Shown piece by piece: positions 16,962-26,093 of a stretch of 37,954 nt of DNA (position 1 is the stretch's first letter; the number at the start of each line of letters is the position of its first letter). The stretch lies in assembly GCA_947176075.1 (NCBI GenBank), contig CAMWPG010000006.1, positions 1 through 37,954 of the forward strand. The letters are read 5' to 3'. A program made the position numbers and the translations under genes. The notes under the pieces were generated by a model. It had not been told where the DNA came from. It searched no databases and saw only the letters and a list, made by a program, of their open reading frames with translations. Source of the stretch: an uncultured Ruminococcus sp. Lineage in GTDB: Bacteria; Bacillota; Clostridia; Oscillospirales; Ruminococcaceae.

Positions 16962-18324
16962 TCTGCTCATCCTCCTGTCTGAATATTTCCTTGATGCAAT
17001 CCTCAAGGTGCATACCTCGGCTTGCCTTGAAAAGTATCAGATCTCCCGGTCTGAGATATGCACGGATAGCACTGCAAAGCTCGGTCTTATCCTCAGTATG
17101 GAACACGGAAGCACCGCCGTCAGCCGCTGCCTTTGCAATATATTTCGCCTGCTCGCCATAGCAGAATATCTGATCTGCACCGCTTATAAGCGTCATATTG
17201 CCAACTATTTCATGCAGCTTTCTTGAAAGATCTCCAAGCTCCAGCATATCACCCAGAACAGCCGCCTTTCTTCCTGATGATTTCATATCCTTCAGAACAT
17301 GAAGCGCCGCTTTCATAGAATCCGGACTTGCATTATAGCAGTCCACAATAAGAGTATATGTTCCATACTGCTCTATATTCTGTCTGAAACCAACTGTTTT
17401 ATATTTTCTCAGTGCCTCAGCTATTTTTTCAGGCTCAATCTTTGCAAGACGTCCTACACAGTATGCGCCAAGTGCATTGAGTACATTGTGAAGTCCGACG
17501 CATGGAAGCACAACATGACAAGCTTCCTTACCTTTATCAATTATTGTAAACCATGTGCGGCTGTCCTCTGCTGTGATATCTATTGCACGTACATCTGCAT
17601 TTTCATTTTCGATTCCATATGTATAAACAGGACGATCCAGCGTGTTTTTTAGCGGCTCAAGGAATGTGTCATCACCGCTTACTACAAGAGGAGCGTCCTC
17701 TGCCATACCATCAAGTATTTCGAGCTTTGCTTTTAATATACCTTCCTGAGATTTAAGATTCTCAATGTGGGAAAATCCTATATTGGTAATAACACCTATC
17801 GTAGGCTGAGTCGTGCAGCTAAGACGATGAATTTCACCAAAATCGGACATTCCCATCTCTATAACTGCAGCTTCATGATGCGAGCCAAGCTCAAGAAGAG
17901 TCTTTGGGAGACCTATTTCATTGTTAAGATTTCCCTGTGTTTTAAGAGTATCAAACGCTTCCGAAAGAACCAGTGCTATCATTTCTTTAGATGTAGTCTT
18001 TCCCACACTTCCTGTAACGCCTACCAAAATCGGTGAAAATTTGCTTCTGTAATATGCAGCTATTCTAAGAAGCGCACGGCGTGTATCAGGAACTACCAGA
18101 CAAGGACAATCCTCGATCTCATATTCAGTAACAACAGCTGCTGCGCCGCTTTCAACAGCACGTTTGGCAAATGTATGCCCATCAAAATGCGTACCTTTAA
18201 GCGCAAGAAAAAGGCATCCGTCGGGCAAATTTCTTGTGTCAGTACATATATCCGTTATTTCGGCTTCTATCGGAGCAGTCGTTCCAAGAGCGGCTGCGAT
18301 TTCTGTAAGATTCAATTTTTCCAT
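16945..18324 (-). CDS. murF: UDP-MurNAc-tripeptide:D-Ala-D-Ala ligase MurF
   Basis: The 459-aa ATP-dependent ligase adds D-Ala-D-Ala to the tripeptide precursor. The P-loop VGVTGSVGKTTSKEM lies near residue 105; VIEMGMSDFGEIHRLS near 155 is the MurF version of the central-domain motif; DCYNASPDSMKAAL near 330 is also characteristic. The N-terminal UDP-binding domain (1-90) is similar to that of MurE next door (DTRNLPDGCLFLALKG), as usual in this family. The ATG follows AGGGGAA at about 11 nt. It starts 23 nt after murE. Confidence 0.95.
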   Translation of the reverse strand: MEKLNLTEIAAALGTTAPIEAEITDICTDTRNLPDGCLFLALKGTHFDGHTFAKRAVESGAAAVVTEYEIEDCPCLVVPDTRRALLRIAAYYRSKFSPILVGVTGSVGKTTSKEMIALVLSEAFDTLKTQGNLNNEIGLPKTLLELGSHHEAAVIEMGMSDFGEIHRLSCTTQPTIGVITNIGFSHIENLKSQEGILKAKLEILDGMAEDAPLVVSGDDTFLEPLKNTLDRPVYTYGIENENADVRAIDITAEDSRTWFTIIDKGKEACHVVLPCVGLHNVLNALGAYCVGRLAKIEPEKIAEALRKYKTVGFRQNIEQYGTYTLIVDCYNASPDSMKAALHVLKDMKSSGRKAAVLGDMLELGDLSRKLHEIVGNMTLISGADQIFCYGEQAKYIAKAAADGGASVFHTEDKTELCSAIRAYLRPGDLILFKASRGMHLEDCIKEIFRQEDEQNAVLD

Positions 18325-18347
18325 CTTCTATGTTTCCCCTAACTACA

Positions 18348-19790
18348 TTATTTGCATTCAAGCAGCGGCAGACATTCCTTTACTATTTCACGTTCGTCCA
18401 TGTGAATGTGCATTCCGCCTGCAAGTATCTGATAGTCCTCATGACCTTTTCCGGCAAGAACAAGAACATCTCCTGCCTTTGCAAGCTGCATACCTTTGAG
18501 AATGGCTGCCTTTCTATCGATCACAACTTCATAAGGAACTTTGCTGCCGTCAAGTCCTGTAAGGATCTCGGCAATGATAGCTTCCGGATCTTCATCTCTC
18601 GGATTATCAGAAGTAACTATAAGCAGATCTGCGTATTTTGCAGCTGCTGATGCCATTTTAGGTCTTTTGGTTCGGTCACGGTTGCCGCCGCAGCCAAACA
18701 AACACATAAGCCTGCCTGTCGTATATTCCTTTACACTTGAAAGAATATTTTCAAGTGCATCCGGCGTATGGGCATAATCACATATCACTGTAAAATCCTT
18801 ACCTGTAGGAATAACCTCACAGCGTCCTCTTACACCGGGATACTTTTCCAATACTTCCATCATTTTTTCTATGCCTATGCCGGCTTTCATACCCACAGCA
18901 ACAGCAGCAGTAACATTTGCCACATTAAACATACCGATCATAACCAAATTGAGCTGATATGACTTTTCACCACAGCAAAGCCAAAAGCTTGTGCCTCCGG
19001 CACGAAGTTTTATTGCATCAGCATAAAAGTCGCCTCTTCCGCAGCATCTGTATGAAGATTTTTCGCAGTCTATTTCAGAAAAAAGACGTTTTCCGTACTC
19101 ATCATCAGTATTTATTACAGCATAATCGCACCTATCAAAAAGCATTCGCTTTGCCTGGTAGTAATTTTCCATGCTGCCATGATAATCAAGATGATCCTGA
19201 GTAAGATTTGTAAAAACAGCTGTTTCAAAATGCGTAGGTCCTATTCTATACTGTGCAAGCCCAAATGATGAAACTTCCATTACAACATAATCGCACCCCT
19301 CATTTGCCATTTCATCATAAAGCTTCATGAGATCGTAGACCATGGGCGTTGTGTTGTCCGTATGAATTATACGCTCGCCGATTTCATTCTGTATAGTGCC
19401 TATAAGCCCTACCTTGTGACCACTCTCAGTAAGCAGTTTTTTGATCACATTTGTAATAGTAGTTTTTCCATTTGTACCTGTTACACCTATAAAACGAAGT
19501 TTCTTTTCAGGATGCCCGAACCATGCAGCACACAGATCACCATAAAATGAACGTGAATTCTCTACAATGATCTGTTTGTCACCAAGTCCCAGATCTCTTT
19601 CTGCAACAACAGCGGCTGCGCCTTTTTCAATCATATCTGCCGCAGCGTTGTGTCCGTCAAAGCTTCCGCCCTTTACACATACAAAAAGAAATCCTTCCTT
19701 CACTTTGCGTGAATCATCCGTAAGTCCTTTGATTTCTACATTTTCAAGCTTTGTCTGTACCTTTCCATCAAGCAATTCATATAACTGCAT
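18348..19790 (-). CDS. murE: UDP-MurNAc-tripeptide synthetase MurE, meso-DAP type
   Basis: The protein (480 aa) adds the third stem-peptide residue to UDP-MurNAc-L-Ala-D-Glu. The P-loop GVTGTNGKTTITNV is near residue 104. The selectivity loop reads SDNPRDEDP, near residue 400; DNPR is the meso-diaminopimelate-type signature, so the wall is predicted to contain meso-DAP. The frame opens at 19808 without a ribosome site, while AGGTGG is 7 nt from the ATG at 19790, which is used. It lies downstream of the PBP gene by about 85 nt. Confidence 0.95.
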   Translation of the reverse strand: MQLYELLDGKVQTKLENVEIKGLTDDSRKVKEGFLFVCVKGGSFDGHNAAADMIEKGAAAVVAERDLGLGDKQIIVENSRSFYGDLCAAWFGHPEKKLRFIGVTGTNGKTTITNVIKKLLTESGHKVGLIGTIQNEIGERIIHTDNTTPMVYDLMKLYDEMANEGCDYVVMEVSSFGLAQYRIGPTHFETAVFTNLTQDHLDYHGSMENYYQAKRMLFDRCDYAVINTDDEYGKRLFSEIDCEKSSYRCCGRGDFYADAIKLRAGGTSFWLCCGEKSYQLNLVMIGMFNVANVTAAVAVGMKAGIGIEKMMEVLEKYPGVRGRCEVIPTGKDFTVICDYAHTPDALENILSSVKEYTTGRLMCLFGCGGNRDRTKRPKMASAAAKYADLLIVTSDNPRDEDPEAIIAEILTGLDGSKVPYEVVIDRKAAILKGMQLAKAGDVLVLAGKGHEDYQILAGGMHIHMDEREIVKECLPLLECK

Positions 19791-19875
19791 GGTAGTGCCA
19801 CCTTTCATACGCTGTATCCGATCGTATTATTTCACCGCAGTATTCATATATACTGCTCCTTATTTTTCCATATAA

Positions 19876-22224
19876 TCAACCGGTCTGATCATTTATAGCC
19901 ATTGTAAGCGTAACTACTGTACCCTTTTCAATACGAGTACCTTCCTGTTCAGACTGGAACTGCACTCTTGCATCGGGATTTTCAGCAGACGCACCGATAG
20001 TGACAATATTAAGACCGGCATCTCTGAGAGCGATCTCAGCTTCTGCCGCTGTCATTTCAAGAAGATTCGGAACATCCACATACTGCGGATCCGCTTCACT
20101 ATCAGTATAAAGCAGCACAAGACCGCCCTTAGCCATACTGAAGCCTGTTGCAGGACACTGACGTATGATAGATGTGCCTGTTCCAATAACCTCATATTCA
20201 AGTCCAAGTTCTTTAAGCTCTGACTTTGCTTCCTCAACAGTAATATTCTGAACCATAGGTACATTAACATTATTAGATTCAATACTGTTGCTTGTTTCAG
20301 GATAAAAGCCGAGATACGGCAAAACATCAGCCATAACATTTCTTGCATAAGGAGCAGCAACTCCACCACCATAATAATTTATGCTTGTATCCGGCTCATC
20401 TGCCATTATAAGCAAAATAACCTCTGGATCATTCACAGGCGCAAAGCAGCAATAAGAAGCAACATACTGCATTTTTTCCTCATTTGCTCCGTTATATTCA
20501 TCAAGCTTTTCTGATGTACCGGATTTACCGCCGATCCTGTAACCGTCAATATGCGCATTTGTACCATTATTATTTTCAACAACTGCTTCAAGCTGAAGTC
20601 GCATCGTTTCCGATGTTTCTGCTGATACAACCTGACGTCTTATATTAGTTTTATTTTTAATAACAAGATTGCCGTCCTCATCCTCAATTCTGTCCATAAC
20701 ATGAGGCGTAATAAGATAACCGCCGTTTATTGCAGCAGCATAGCCAGTTATCATTTGAATAGGAGTGATCTTATTAACCTGACCAAATGATGATGACGCA
20801 AGATCGACATTGCTCATATCAGCGTCTACACATATACTGTTTGATTCGCCCGGCAGGTCTATTCCAGTTATTGATGAAAGCCCAAAGCCCTCAAAATACT
20901 GAAAAAATCTCTCCGGACCTAATCTTAGACCTATCTGCATAAATGCAGGGTTGCATGAATTTGTAAGAGCCCTTGTATATGTCTGAGTATTGTGACCATT
21001 TCTATTAGAACAGCGTATCTTTTGACCGCTAACCACAAATGAACCATCGCAATTAAACATATCAGATTTAATATCAATAAGCTTTTCTTCAAAAGCAGAG
21101 ACACTTGTTATTACCTTAAATACAGAACCAGGATAATAGATCTCTGATACCGCCTTATTTTTCCACTGAAGCTCTCGTGCAGTTGTGTAGGCTTCTGTAT
21201 ATTCCTGACCGGATAAAAGCGCAAGCTTCTGCGCAGTTGCCTTATCATAGATCTCAGAAGGATTATTAAGATCAAATGAAGGATAGGTAGCCATTGCATA
21301 AATTGCACCAGTTTTTGGATTCATAATAATGCCGCTTGCTCTTTTTTTGACATTAAACTCCTTAACCATCTCTCCAAGAGCCTTTTCGAGATAGTACTGA
21401 ATAGTGGTATCAATAGTCAAATAGATAGAATCTCCGTTTTCCGCATTATATGTAGTCGAATAACGATAAGGCATCTCCTCACCATTAGCAGCTTGTGCGG
21501 AAACTACTCTTCCATCGACACCTGCAAGATAAGAATCATACTGGTATTCAAGTCCATATTGACCTGCACCATCACCATTTGTAAAGCCAATAACGCTTGC
21601 TGCAAGCTCATCCTGCGGATAGTAACGCTTTGTAGTTGGCTGAGAGGCAAATGATATAAGGTTCATTTCGCTGAAATATGCCATTATCTCATCCACAATA
21701 CTTTTTTCAACCTGTGTTTTTAAAAGGTAATATCTTCCATCCAGTTCATATGCTTCATAAATTTCTTCTGCTTTTATACCAAGCTTATTAGAAAGATAAT
21801 TTGCAATTGAATTTTTAAGATTTTCAACATTTATCAGATTTGCAGCAGTTTCTCCTTTTTTCTGAGCATTTGCACGTTTAGCCTCATTTGAATCCTCAAT
21901 TTCTTCCATTTCCTCTCTAAAAAGAGTCGGATCAATATACACATTATAAACAGTTGCACTCCATGCAAGCGGTGTGCCTGTTGCATCATAGATCGCACCG
22001 CGCTGCGCACTAAGCGTAATTTTATCAAAATGGTAATTATTAGCAAGTTTTTCATATTTTCCATGCTCAAGGATGGAAACCTTAAAAAGATTTATTATTA
22101 CAGCACAACAAATTACTGCCATAATTAAAATTACACCTATATTCAAATGTGATTTCATTTTTGCTGTAGGCGCAACACTCCTCACAGCTCCTATTTTAAC
22201 TGCATCTTTTTCTGTATTTGGCAC
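19876..22224 (-). CDS. Class B penicillin-binding protein with two PASTA domains
   Basis: The protein (782 aa) is a division transpeptidase of the FtsI/PBP2X/SpoVD group. A membrane anchor (about 28-47) is followed by a dimerisation module (AQRGAIYDATGTPLAWS), then the transpeptidase domain with active-site Ser in YPGSVFK (about 367), SCN (about 423) and KSGT (about 567). Two PASTA domains occupy about 652-782. The start is the GTG at 22224, 7 nt after AAAGGAG; the frame's upstream ATG (22263) has no ribosome site. PASTA domains and cluster position fit both vegetative PBP2X and sporulation SpoVD roles, so no gene symbol is given. A 394-nt gap separates its start from ftsL. Confidence 0.93.
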   Translation of the reverse strand: MPNTEKDAVKIGAVRSVAPTAKMKSHLNIGVILIMAVICCAVIINLFKVSILEHGKYEKLANNYHFDKITLSAQRGAIYDATGTPLAWSATVYNVYIDPTLFREEMEEIEDSNEAKRANAQKKGETAANLINVENLKNSIANYLSNKLGIKAEEIYEAYELDGRYYLLKTQVEKSIVDEIMAYFSEMNLISFASQPTTKRYYPQDELAASVIGFTNGDGAGQYGLEYQYDSYLAGVDGRVVSAQAANGEEMPYRYSTTYNAENGDSIYLTIDTTIQYYLEKALGEMVKEFNVKKRASGIIMNPKTGAIYAMATYPSFDLNNPSEIYDKATAQKLALLSGQEYTEAYTTARELQWKNKAVSEIYYPGSVFKVITSVSAFEEKLIDIKSDMFNCDGSFVVSGQKIRCSNRNGHNTQTYTRALTNSCNPAFMQIGLRLGPERFFQYFEGFGLSSITGIDLPGESNSICVDADMSNVDLASSSFGQVNKITPIQMITGYAAAINGGYLITPHVMDRIEDEDGNLVIKNKTNIRRQVVSAETSETMRLQLEAVVENNNGTNAHIDGYRIGGKSGTSEKLDEYNGANEEKMQYVASYCCFAPVNDPEVILLIMADEPDTSINYYGGGVAAPYARNVMADVLPYLGFYPETSNSIESNNVNVPMVQNITVEEAKSELKELGLEYEVIGTGTSIIRQCPATGFSMAKGGLVLLYTDSEADPQYVDVPNLLEMTAAEAEIALRDAGLNIVTIGASAENPDARVQFQSEQEGTRIEKGTVVTLTMAINDQTG

Positions 22225-22263
22225 AGTAGCACTCCTTTCTAATTGCGAACTTGAACATAACAT

Positions 22264-22618
22264 TTATATAAATAGAATAAGGCGGGAATCCTTTAAAATA
22301 CCCCGCCCTTGTAACAAAGTCAACAGCCTACGCACAGGCGTTGTATACTATTTGAACTGCCATTTAGACAGGAATTCTCATTAAACAGGAAACGGTTCCT
22401 TTCCTGCTTAATTTTTTGCGGAATAGATCCGTAAGCATTCCATCTGTCCGATGGTAATGCTGTAATACGGATCATCTTCCATTTTTTCGACACCCGATCT
22501 TGTATCTCTTTCTTTGTATATATACTAACGGCAGCTTTTTCTTTATTTTAATTTGTGCTGCCGGTAGCATCAAAATATTATATGCACAAAAGCATCTGCC
22601 TTGTACATCATATGCCGA
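22264..22618 (-). other. Structured 355-nt gap between ftsL and the PBP gene
   Basis: No coding frame is supported here. Four inverted repeats would form hairpins in the minus-strand RNA. They are 22563-22529 (CGGCAGC arms, 7 bp), 22473-22426 (three stacked stems of 7, 6 and 5 bp with bulges), 22409-22383 (10 bp, loop GGAACCG) and 22307-22281 (GGCGGG/CCCGCC, followed by TTATTCTATTT). A possible -10 TATAAT (22582-22577) has no good -35. The last hairpin may be a weak terminator. The gap is much longer than any other in the cluster except murA-ftsQ. Confidence 0.55.
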
Positions 22619-23110
22619 CTATCCTCTAAGATATTCTATCAAATCTATAAACCATCGTTTTATCTTGACGAATACATTCTGTTCCGGCTCTTCTACAATT
22701 ACTTCATCTTCAGTCTGTATCTGTATATACTGAAGCTGAGATTGTGACATCTTTTTTAATCCAAGCTTTTCTTCTGCATATTGCTTAATATTTCTTATCG
22801 AAGCCTGACCCTCAAGCTCAGTCTGCATACGAACATTTTCGCTTTTAAGTTCATTAAGCTGAGTGCTGGCTGATGAAATATCCGAATATACTTCATTAAG
22901 CTGAACATAACTATTTATTACAAAAAAGAATAATATCAATGCAAGCGCACTAACAATAAGTATTTTTAAAGCCTGTCCTCTTTTCTGAGGTGCAATGTAA
23001 AATATTTTTCTTTTAACGTCTGTATTTTTCCCTTTATCTGTCGATTTCTTCTCTGCTGCGGCTGTCTGCTGCGCCGTATCAGTAATTATTTCTTCACGCT
23101 GCTCAGCCAT
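22619..23110 (-). CDS. ftsL: FtsL-like bitopic division protein
   Basis: The 163-aa protein has a hydrophilic, Lys/Glu-rich cytoplasmic segment (1-46), one membrane helix (about 47-68, ILIVSALALILFFFVINSY) and an extracellular coiled coil (about 70-115) ending near AEEKLGLKKMSQSQ. The tail is acidic. This is the FtsL/DivIC topology; together with position between rsmH and the PBP gene it supports FtsL, which with FtsQ and FtsB/DivIC activates FtsW-PBP. Sequence conservation in this family is low, so the call leans on context. The ATG is 12 nt after GAGGAG, a long spacing. It begins 8 nt after rsmH. Confidence 0.85.
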   Translation of the reverse strand: MAEQREEIITDTAQQTAAAEKKSTDKGKNTDVKRKIFYIAPQKRGQALKILIVSALALILFFFVINSYVQLNEVYSDISSASTQLNELKSENVRMQTELEGQASIRNIKQYAEEKLGLKKMSQSQLQYIQIQTEDEVIVEEPEQNVFVKIKRWFIDLIEYLRG

Positions 23111-23118
23111 AATACAGA

Positions 23119-24042
23119 TTATCTCCTCTCTATCACCCTTAGCTTAGCGCTGCGGCTGCGAATATTCAAAGCAAGCTCTGAGTCACTGGCTGTCAGTGGT
23201 TTTTTATTCACAAGCCTGCCCTCCGGTTCTCTGCCGCATATACACTGAGGAAAATCAGGCGGACATATACACCCTTGACACCATTTTGCAAACTGTTTTT
23301 TTACAATACGATCCTCCAGAGAATGGAAAGTTATTACTGCCAATCTACCGCCGGATCTTAAACTGCCAAAAGCCGCTTCAAGTCCTCTTTCCAGATGCTC
23401 AAATTCACCGTTTGCAGCAATTCTTATAGCCTGAAAAGTCTTTTTGCACGGATTCTTTTCCCTGCGTACTTTCTGCGGAACACTACTTTTCACAAGCTCT
23501 GCAAGCTGCAATGTCGTTTTTATGGGCGCTTCCATGCGTGCCTCTGCAATTTTTTTTGCAATGCTTCTGGCGAATTTTTCCTCGCCGTATTCAAACAATA
23601 TTTTAGCTATAGAAGCTTCTGACCATGTATTAACAATATCCTCAGCACTGAGACCTGTCTGACTCATTCGCATATCAAGAGGCGCATCTGTATGATATGA
23701 AAAGCCTCTCTCAACAGTATCTAACTGATGTGATGAAACACCTAAATCCATAAGAACACCGTCAACAGCAGATATTCCAAGCTTATCAAGCACTTTTTGC
23801 ATTTCATCATAATTACAGTGGAAAACCTTTGTTGGAAATCCGAGCAGTCTTTCGCTTGCTGCCGAAACAGCATCTGGATCACGGTCAAGACCTATCAAAA
23901 GTCCCTTATCAGAAAGCTGTTTTGCTATTTCCCTTGAATGTCCTGCGCCGCCAACAGTTCCATCGATATAAATACCATCTGGCTTTATATCAAGCCCTGA
24001 AAGAACTTCATTCAGCAGAACCGGTATATGCACAAACTCCAT
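23119..24042 (-). CDS. rsmH: 16S rRNA (cytosine1402-N4)-methyltransferase RsmH
   Basis: The 307-aa enzyme (formerly MraW) methylates C1402 in the 16S rRNA decoding site. The SAM-binding motif YIDGTVGGAGHSREI is near residue 25; GVLMDLGVSSHQLD near 95 and RIAANGEFEHLERGL near 208 are family-specific. Cysteines near 263-275 are typical of Firmicutes versions. The ATG follows AAGGTGG at 7 nt, and the gene starts 12 nt after mraZ, the normal order at the head of dcw clusters. Confidence 0.96.
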   Translation of the reverse strand: MEFVHIPVLLNEVLSGLDIKPDGIYIDGTVGGAGHSREIAKQLSDKGLLIGLDRDPDAVSAASERLLGFPTKVFHCNYDEMQKVLDKLGISAVDGVLMDLGVSSHQLDTVERGFSYHTDAPLDMRMSQTGLSAEDIVNTWSEASIAKILFEYGEEKFARSIAKKIAEARMEAPIKTTLQLAELVKSSVPQKVRREKNPCKKTFQAIRIAANGEFEHLERGLEAAFGSLRSGGRLAVITFHSLEDRIVKKQFAKWCQGCICPPDFPQCICGREPEGRLVNKKPLTASDSELALNIRSRSAKLRVIERR

Positions 24043-24054
24043 AATGCCACCACC

Positions 24055-24483
24055 TTAAAAACCAAGTTCAGACATTGTCTCAAGGAGATCGTCCATATCA
24101 ATAGACGAATTCATTTCATCCCAGCGGACTTTATCCCATATCTCAGCCTTGTCATTAGCACCGATCACTACAATATCTTTTTCAAGACCGGCAAAAGCAC
24201 GCAAATCCTGCGGCAGAAGAATACGTCCCTGCTTATCAGGCGTAACCTCGCAAGCACCGGAAAACAGCCATCGCTTTATCTTACCAGACTTTGAAGCAGG
24301 CAATGCTGCGATCTTCTCAGATAGCTTGATCCACTCATCCTGTGAATAAACAGTAAGACATGGCGAATCTATGCTTTTAGTTATATAAAAAGATACTCCC
24401 ATAAGTTCACGGAGCTTTGTCGGGAAGTTTACACGGCCCTTAGCATCAATATTGTGGTAATATGTACCCATCAATGATGTCAC
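24055..24483 (-). CDS. mraZ: Transcriptional regulator MraZ
   Basis: The protein (142 aa) has two SpoVT/AbrB-like half-domains, each with the DxxxR motif (DAKGR near residue 14 and DKQGR near 88). MraZ forms rings that bind phased direct repeats upstream of its own operon and usually repress it. The frame runs back to 24558, but that would include the operator; GGAG 6 nt before the GTG at 24483 fixes the start and gives the normal family length of about 143. It is the first gene of the cluster, behind the promoter at 24578-24606 and the box array at 24524-24570. Confidence 0.93.
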   Translation of the reverse strand: MTSLMGTYYHNIDAKGRVNFPTKLRELMGVSFYITKSIDSPCLTVYSQDEWIKLSEKIAALPASKSGKIKRWLFSGACEVTPDKQGRILLPQDLRAFAGLEKDIVVIGANDKAEIWDKVRWDEMNSSIDMDDLLETMSELGF

Positions 24484-24523
24484 TGAACTCTCCGCCTTTC
24501 TTATGGTATAAGGTAAGAGCACT

Positions 24524-24570
24524 CCACCTTTAACCCACTTTAAGGCACATAGAGCCACTTTTAACCACTG
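24524..24570 (-). promoter_or_regulatory. MraZ operator: phased AGTGG box array
   Basis: On the minus strand AGTGG occurs at 24569, 24559 and 24539 with a degenerate TGTGC at 24549, all spaced exactly 10 bp, plus AGGTGG at 24529-24524. Most are preceded by AAA or TTAA. MraZ proteins are known to bind direct repeats with 10-bp phasing (TGGGN in E. coli, AAAGTG in Mycoplasma). The array sits just downstream of the -10, where a bound MraZ ring would block transcription. Confidence 0.8.
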
Positions 24571-24577
24571 TATATTT

Positions 24578-24606
24578 ATTATACCCTATCTCAACAAAAA
24601 ATGCAA
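24578..24606 (-). promoter_or_regulatory. Promoter of the dcw cluster (PmraZ)
   Basis: -35 TTGCAT (24606-24601), a 17-nt spacer and a perfect -10 TATAAT (24583-24578). Transcription starts near 24571, at the edge of the MraZ box array. Confidence 0.85.
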
Positions 24607-24690
24607 TAAGCCATAAAAGAAATCCAGATAAAAAAACGCAGAACATTTTACCACAAATTTGTGCATTTTTAACAACAATATCGAATCCAA

Positions 24691-24727
24691 TAAAAATGGT
24701 GAAGTAAGATAATCTTACTTCCCCATT
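24691..24727 (-). terminator. Rho-independent terminator of tuf and the str operon
   Basis: In the minus direction AATGG, one mismatch and GAAGTAAGA pair with TCTTACTTC and CCATT around a 3-nt loop (14 pairs), followed by TTTA. The hairpin starts 18 nt after the tuf stop and separates the str operon from the mraZ promoter. Confidence 0.88.
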
Positions 24728-24745
24728 TATTATTAAATGAACAAA

Positions 24746-25945
24746 TTATTCCTTAATTGCAGTTACAACGCCTGAACCTACAGTGCGGCCACCCTCACGG
24801 ATAGCGAAACGCAGACCTTCTTCGATAGCGATCGGAGAGATCAGCTCAACGTCCATAGCAACGTTATCGCCAGGTGTACACATTTCTGTGCCTTCCGGAA
24901 GAGTGATGATACCTGTAACATCAGTTGTTCTGAAATAGAACTGCGGTCTGTAGTTGTTGAAGAAAGGAGTATGACGGCCGCCTTCTTCCTTCTTCAGAAC
25001 GTAAACCTGACCAGTAAACTTTGTATGCGGGTGAATTGAACCCGGCTTACAGAGAACCTGACCACGCTCTACGTTGTCACGAGTGATACCACGGAGCAGA
25101 GCACCGATGTTATCGCCAGCTTCAGCAAAGTCAAGAGTCTTACGGAACATTTCGATACCTGTTACAACTGTGGAAAGCTTTTCTTCAGACAGACCAACGA
25201 TTTCAACAGTCTCATTAACATTCAGTCTACCTCTCTCAACACGACCTGTAACAACAGTACCACGACCAGAGATAGTCATTGTATCCTCAACAGGCATCAG
25301 GAACGGCTTAGCGTCGTCTCTCTCAGGAGTTGGGATATATTCATCAACGTTCTTCATCAGTTCGATGATAGGTGCATATGCAGGATCATTCAGATCATCT
25401 GGAGCATCCAGAGCTGCACGAGCAGAACCTGTGATAACCGGAATGTCATCGCCAGGGAACTCATATTCGCTCAGTGTATCACGGATATCCATTTCAACCA
25501 GTTCCAGCAACTCTTCGTCATCAACGAGGTCAGCCTTGTTCATGAATACAACGATTGCCGGTACGCCTACCTGACGAGCAAGCAGGATGTGCTCCTTAGT
25601 CTGAGCCATAGGACCGTCAGAAGCAGCAACTACAAGGATAGCGCCGTCCATCTGAGCAGCACCTGTGATCATGTTCTTAACATAGTCAGCATGTCCAGGG
25701 CAGTCAACGTGAGCATAGTGACGAGCATCTGTCTCATACTCAACGTGTGCAGTATTGATTGTAATACCACGCTCTCTTTCTTCCGGAGCCTTATCGATCA
25801 TATCGTAAGCCTCATACTGAGCCTGACCCTTAAGAGCCAGTGTCTTAGTAATTGCAGCAGTCAGAGTTGTCTTACCGTGGTCAACGTGACCAATGGTACC
25901 AATGTTTACATGGGGTTTAGTTCTTTCAAATTTAGCCTTAGCCAT
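24746..25945 (-). CDS. tuf: Elongation factor Tu
   Basis: The 399-aa GTPase delivers aminoacyl-tRNA to the ribosome. [15 protein letters not shown] (P-loop, residue 18), RGITI (switch I), [11 protein letters not shown] (switch II) and [13 protein letters not shown] (guanine specificity) are all intact, and domains 2 and 3 are full length. The ATG has AGGAGG 8 nt upstream. It is the last gene of the str operon but also has its own promoter at 26015-26043. The codon use is noticeably more uniform than in the surrounding genes, as expected for a highly expressed gene. Confidence 0.98.
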   Translation of the reverse strand: MAKAKFERTKPHVNIGTIGHVDHGKTTLTAAITKTLALKGQAQYEAYDMIDKAPEERERGITINTAHVEYETDARHYAHVDCPGHADYVKNMITGAAQMDGAILVVAASDGPMAQTKEHILLARQVGVPAIVVFMNKADLVDDEELLELVEMDIRDTLSEYEFPGDDIPVITGSARAALDAPDDLNDPAYAPIIELMKNVDEYIPTPERDDAKPFLMPVEDTMTISGRGTVVTGRVERGRLNVNETVEIVGLSEEKLSTVVTGIEMFRKTLDFAEAGDNIGALLRGITRDNVERGQVLCKPGSIHPHTKFTGQVYVLKKEEGGRHTPFFNNYRPQFYFRTTDVTGIITLPEGTEMCTPGDNVAMDVELISPIAIEEGLRFAIREGGRTVGSGVVTAIKE

Positions 25946-26014
25946 TGGAATATTCCTCCTATATTTTATAGTCTAAATTACCGTGCATCTATGCAGACTA
26001 CACGTATTATTGAT

Positions 26015-26043
26015 ATTGTACCATATTTCAAAGATAATTTCAA
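26015..26043 (-). promoter_or_regulatory. Internal promoter of tuf
   Basis: -35 TTGAAA (26043-26038), a 17-nt spacer and -10 TACAAT (26020-26015), in the 148-nt gap between fusA and tuf. It would allow extra tuf transcription beyond that from the str operon. No strong terminator is seen after fusA. Confidence 0.75.
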
Positions 26044-26093
26044 GTCTTTTTTTTAAAAAATAGCAAATTAAAGCAACTTTTTTTCAGAAAGTC

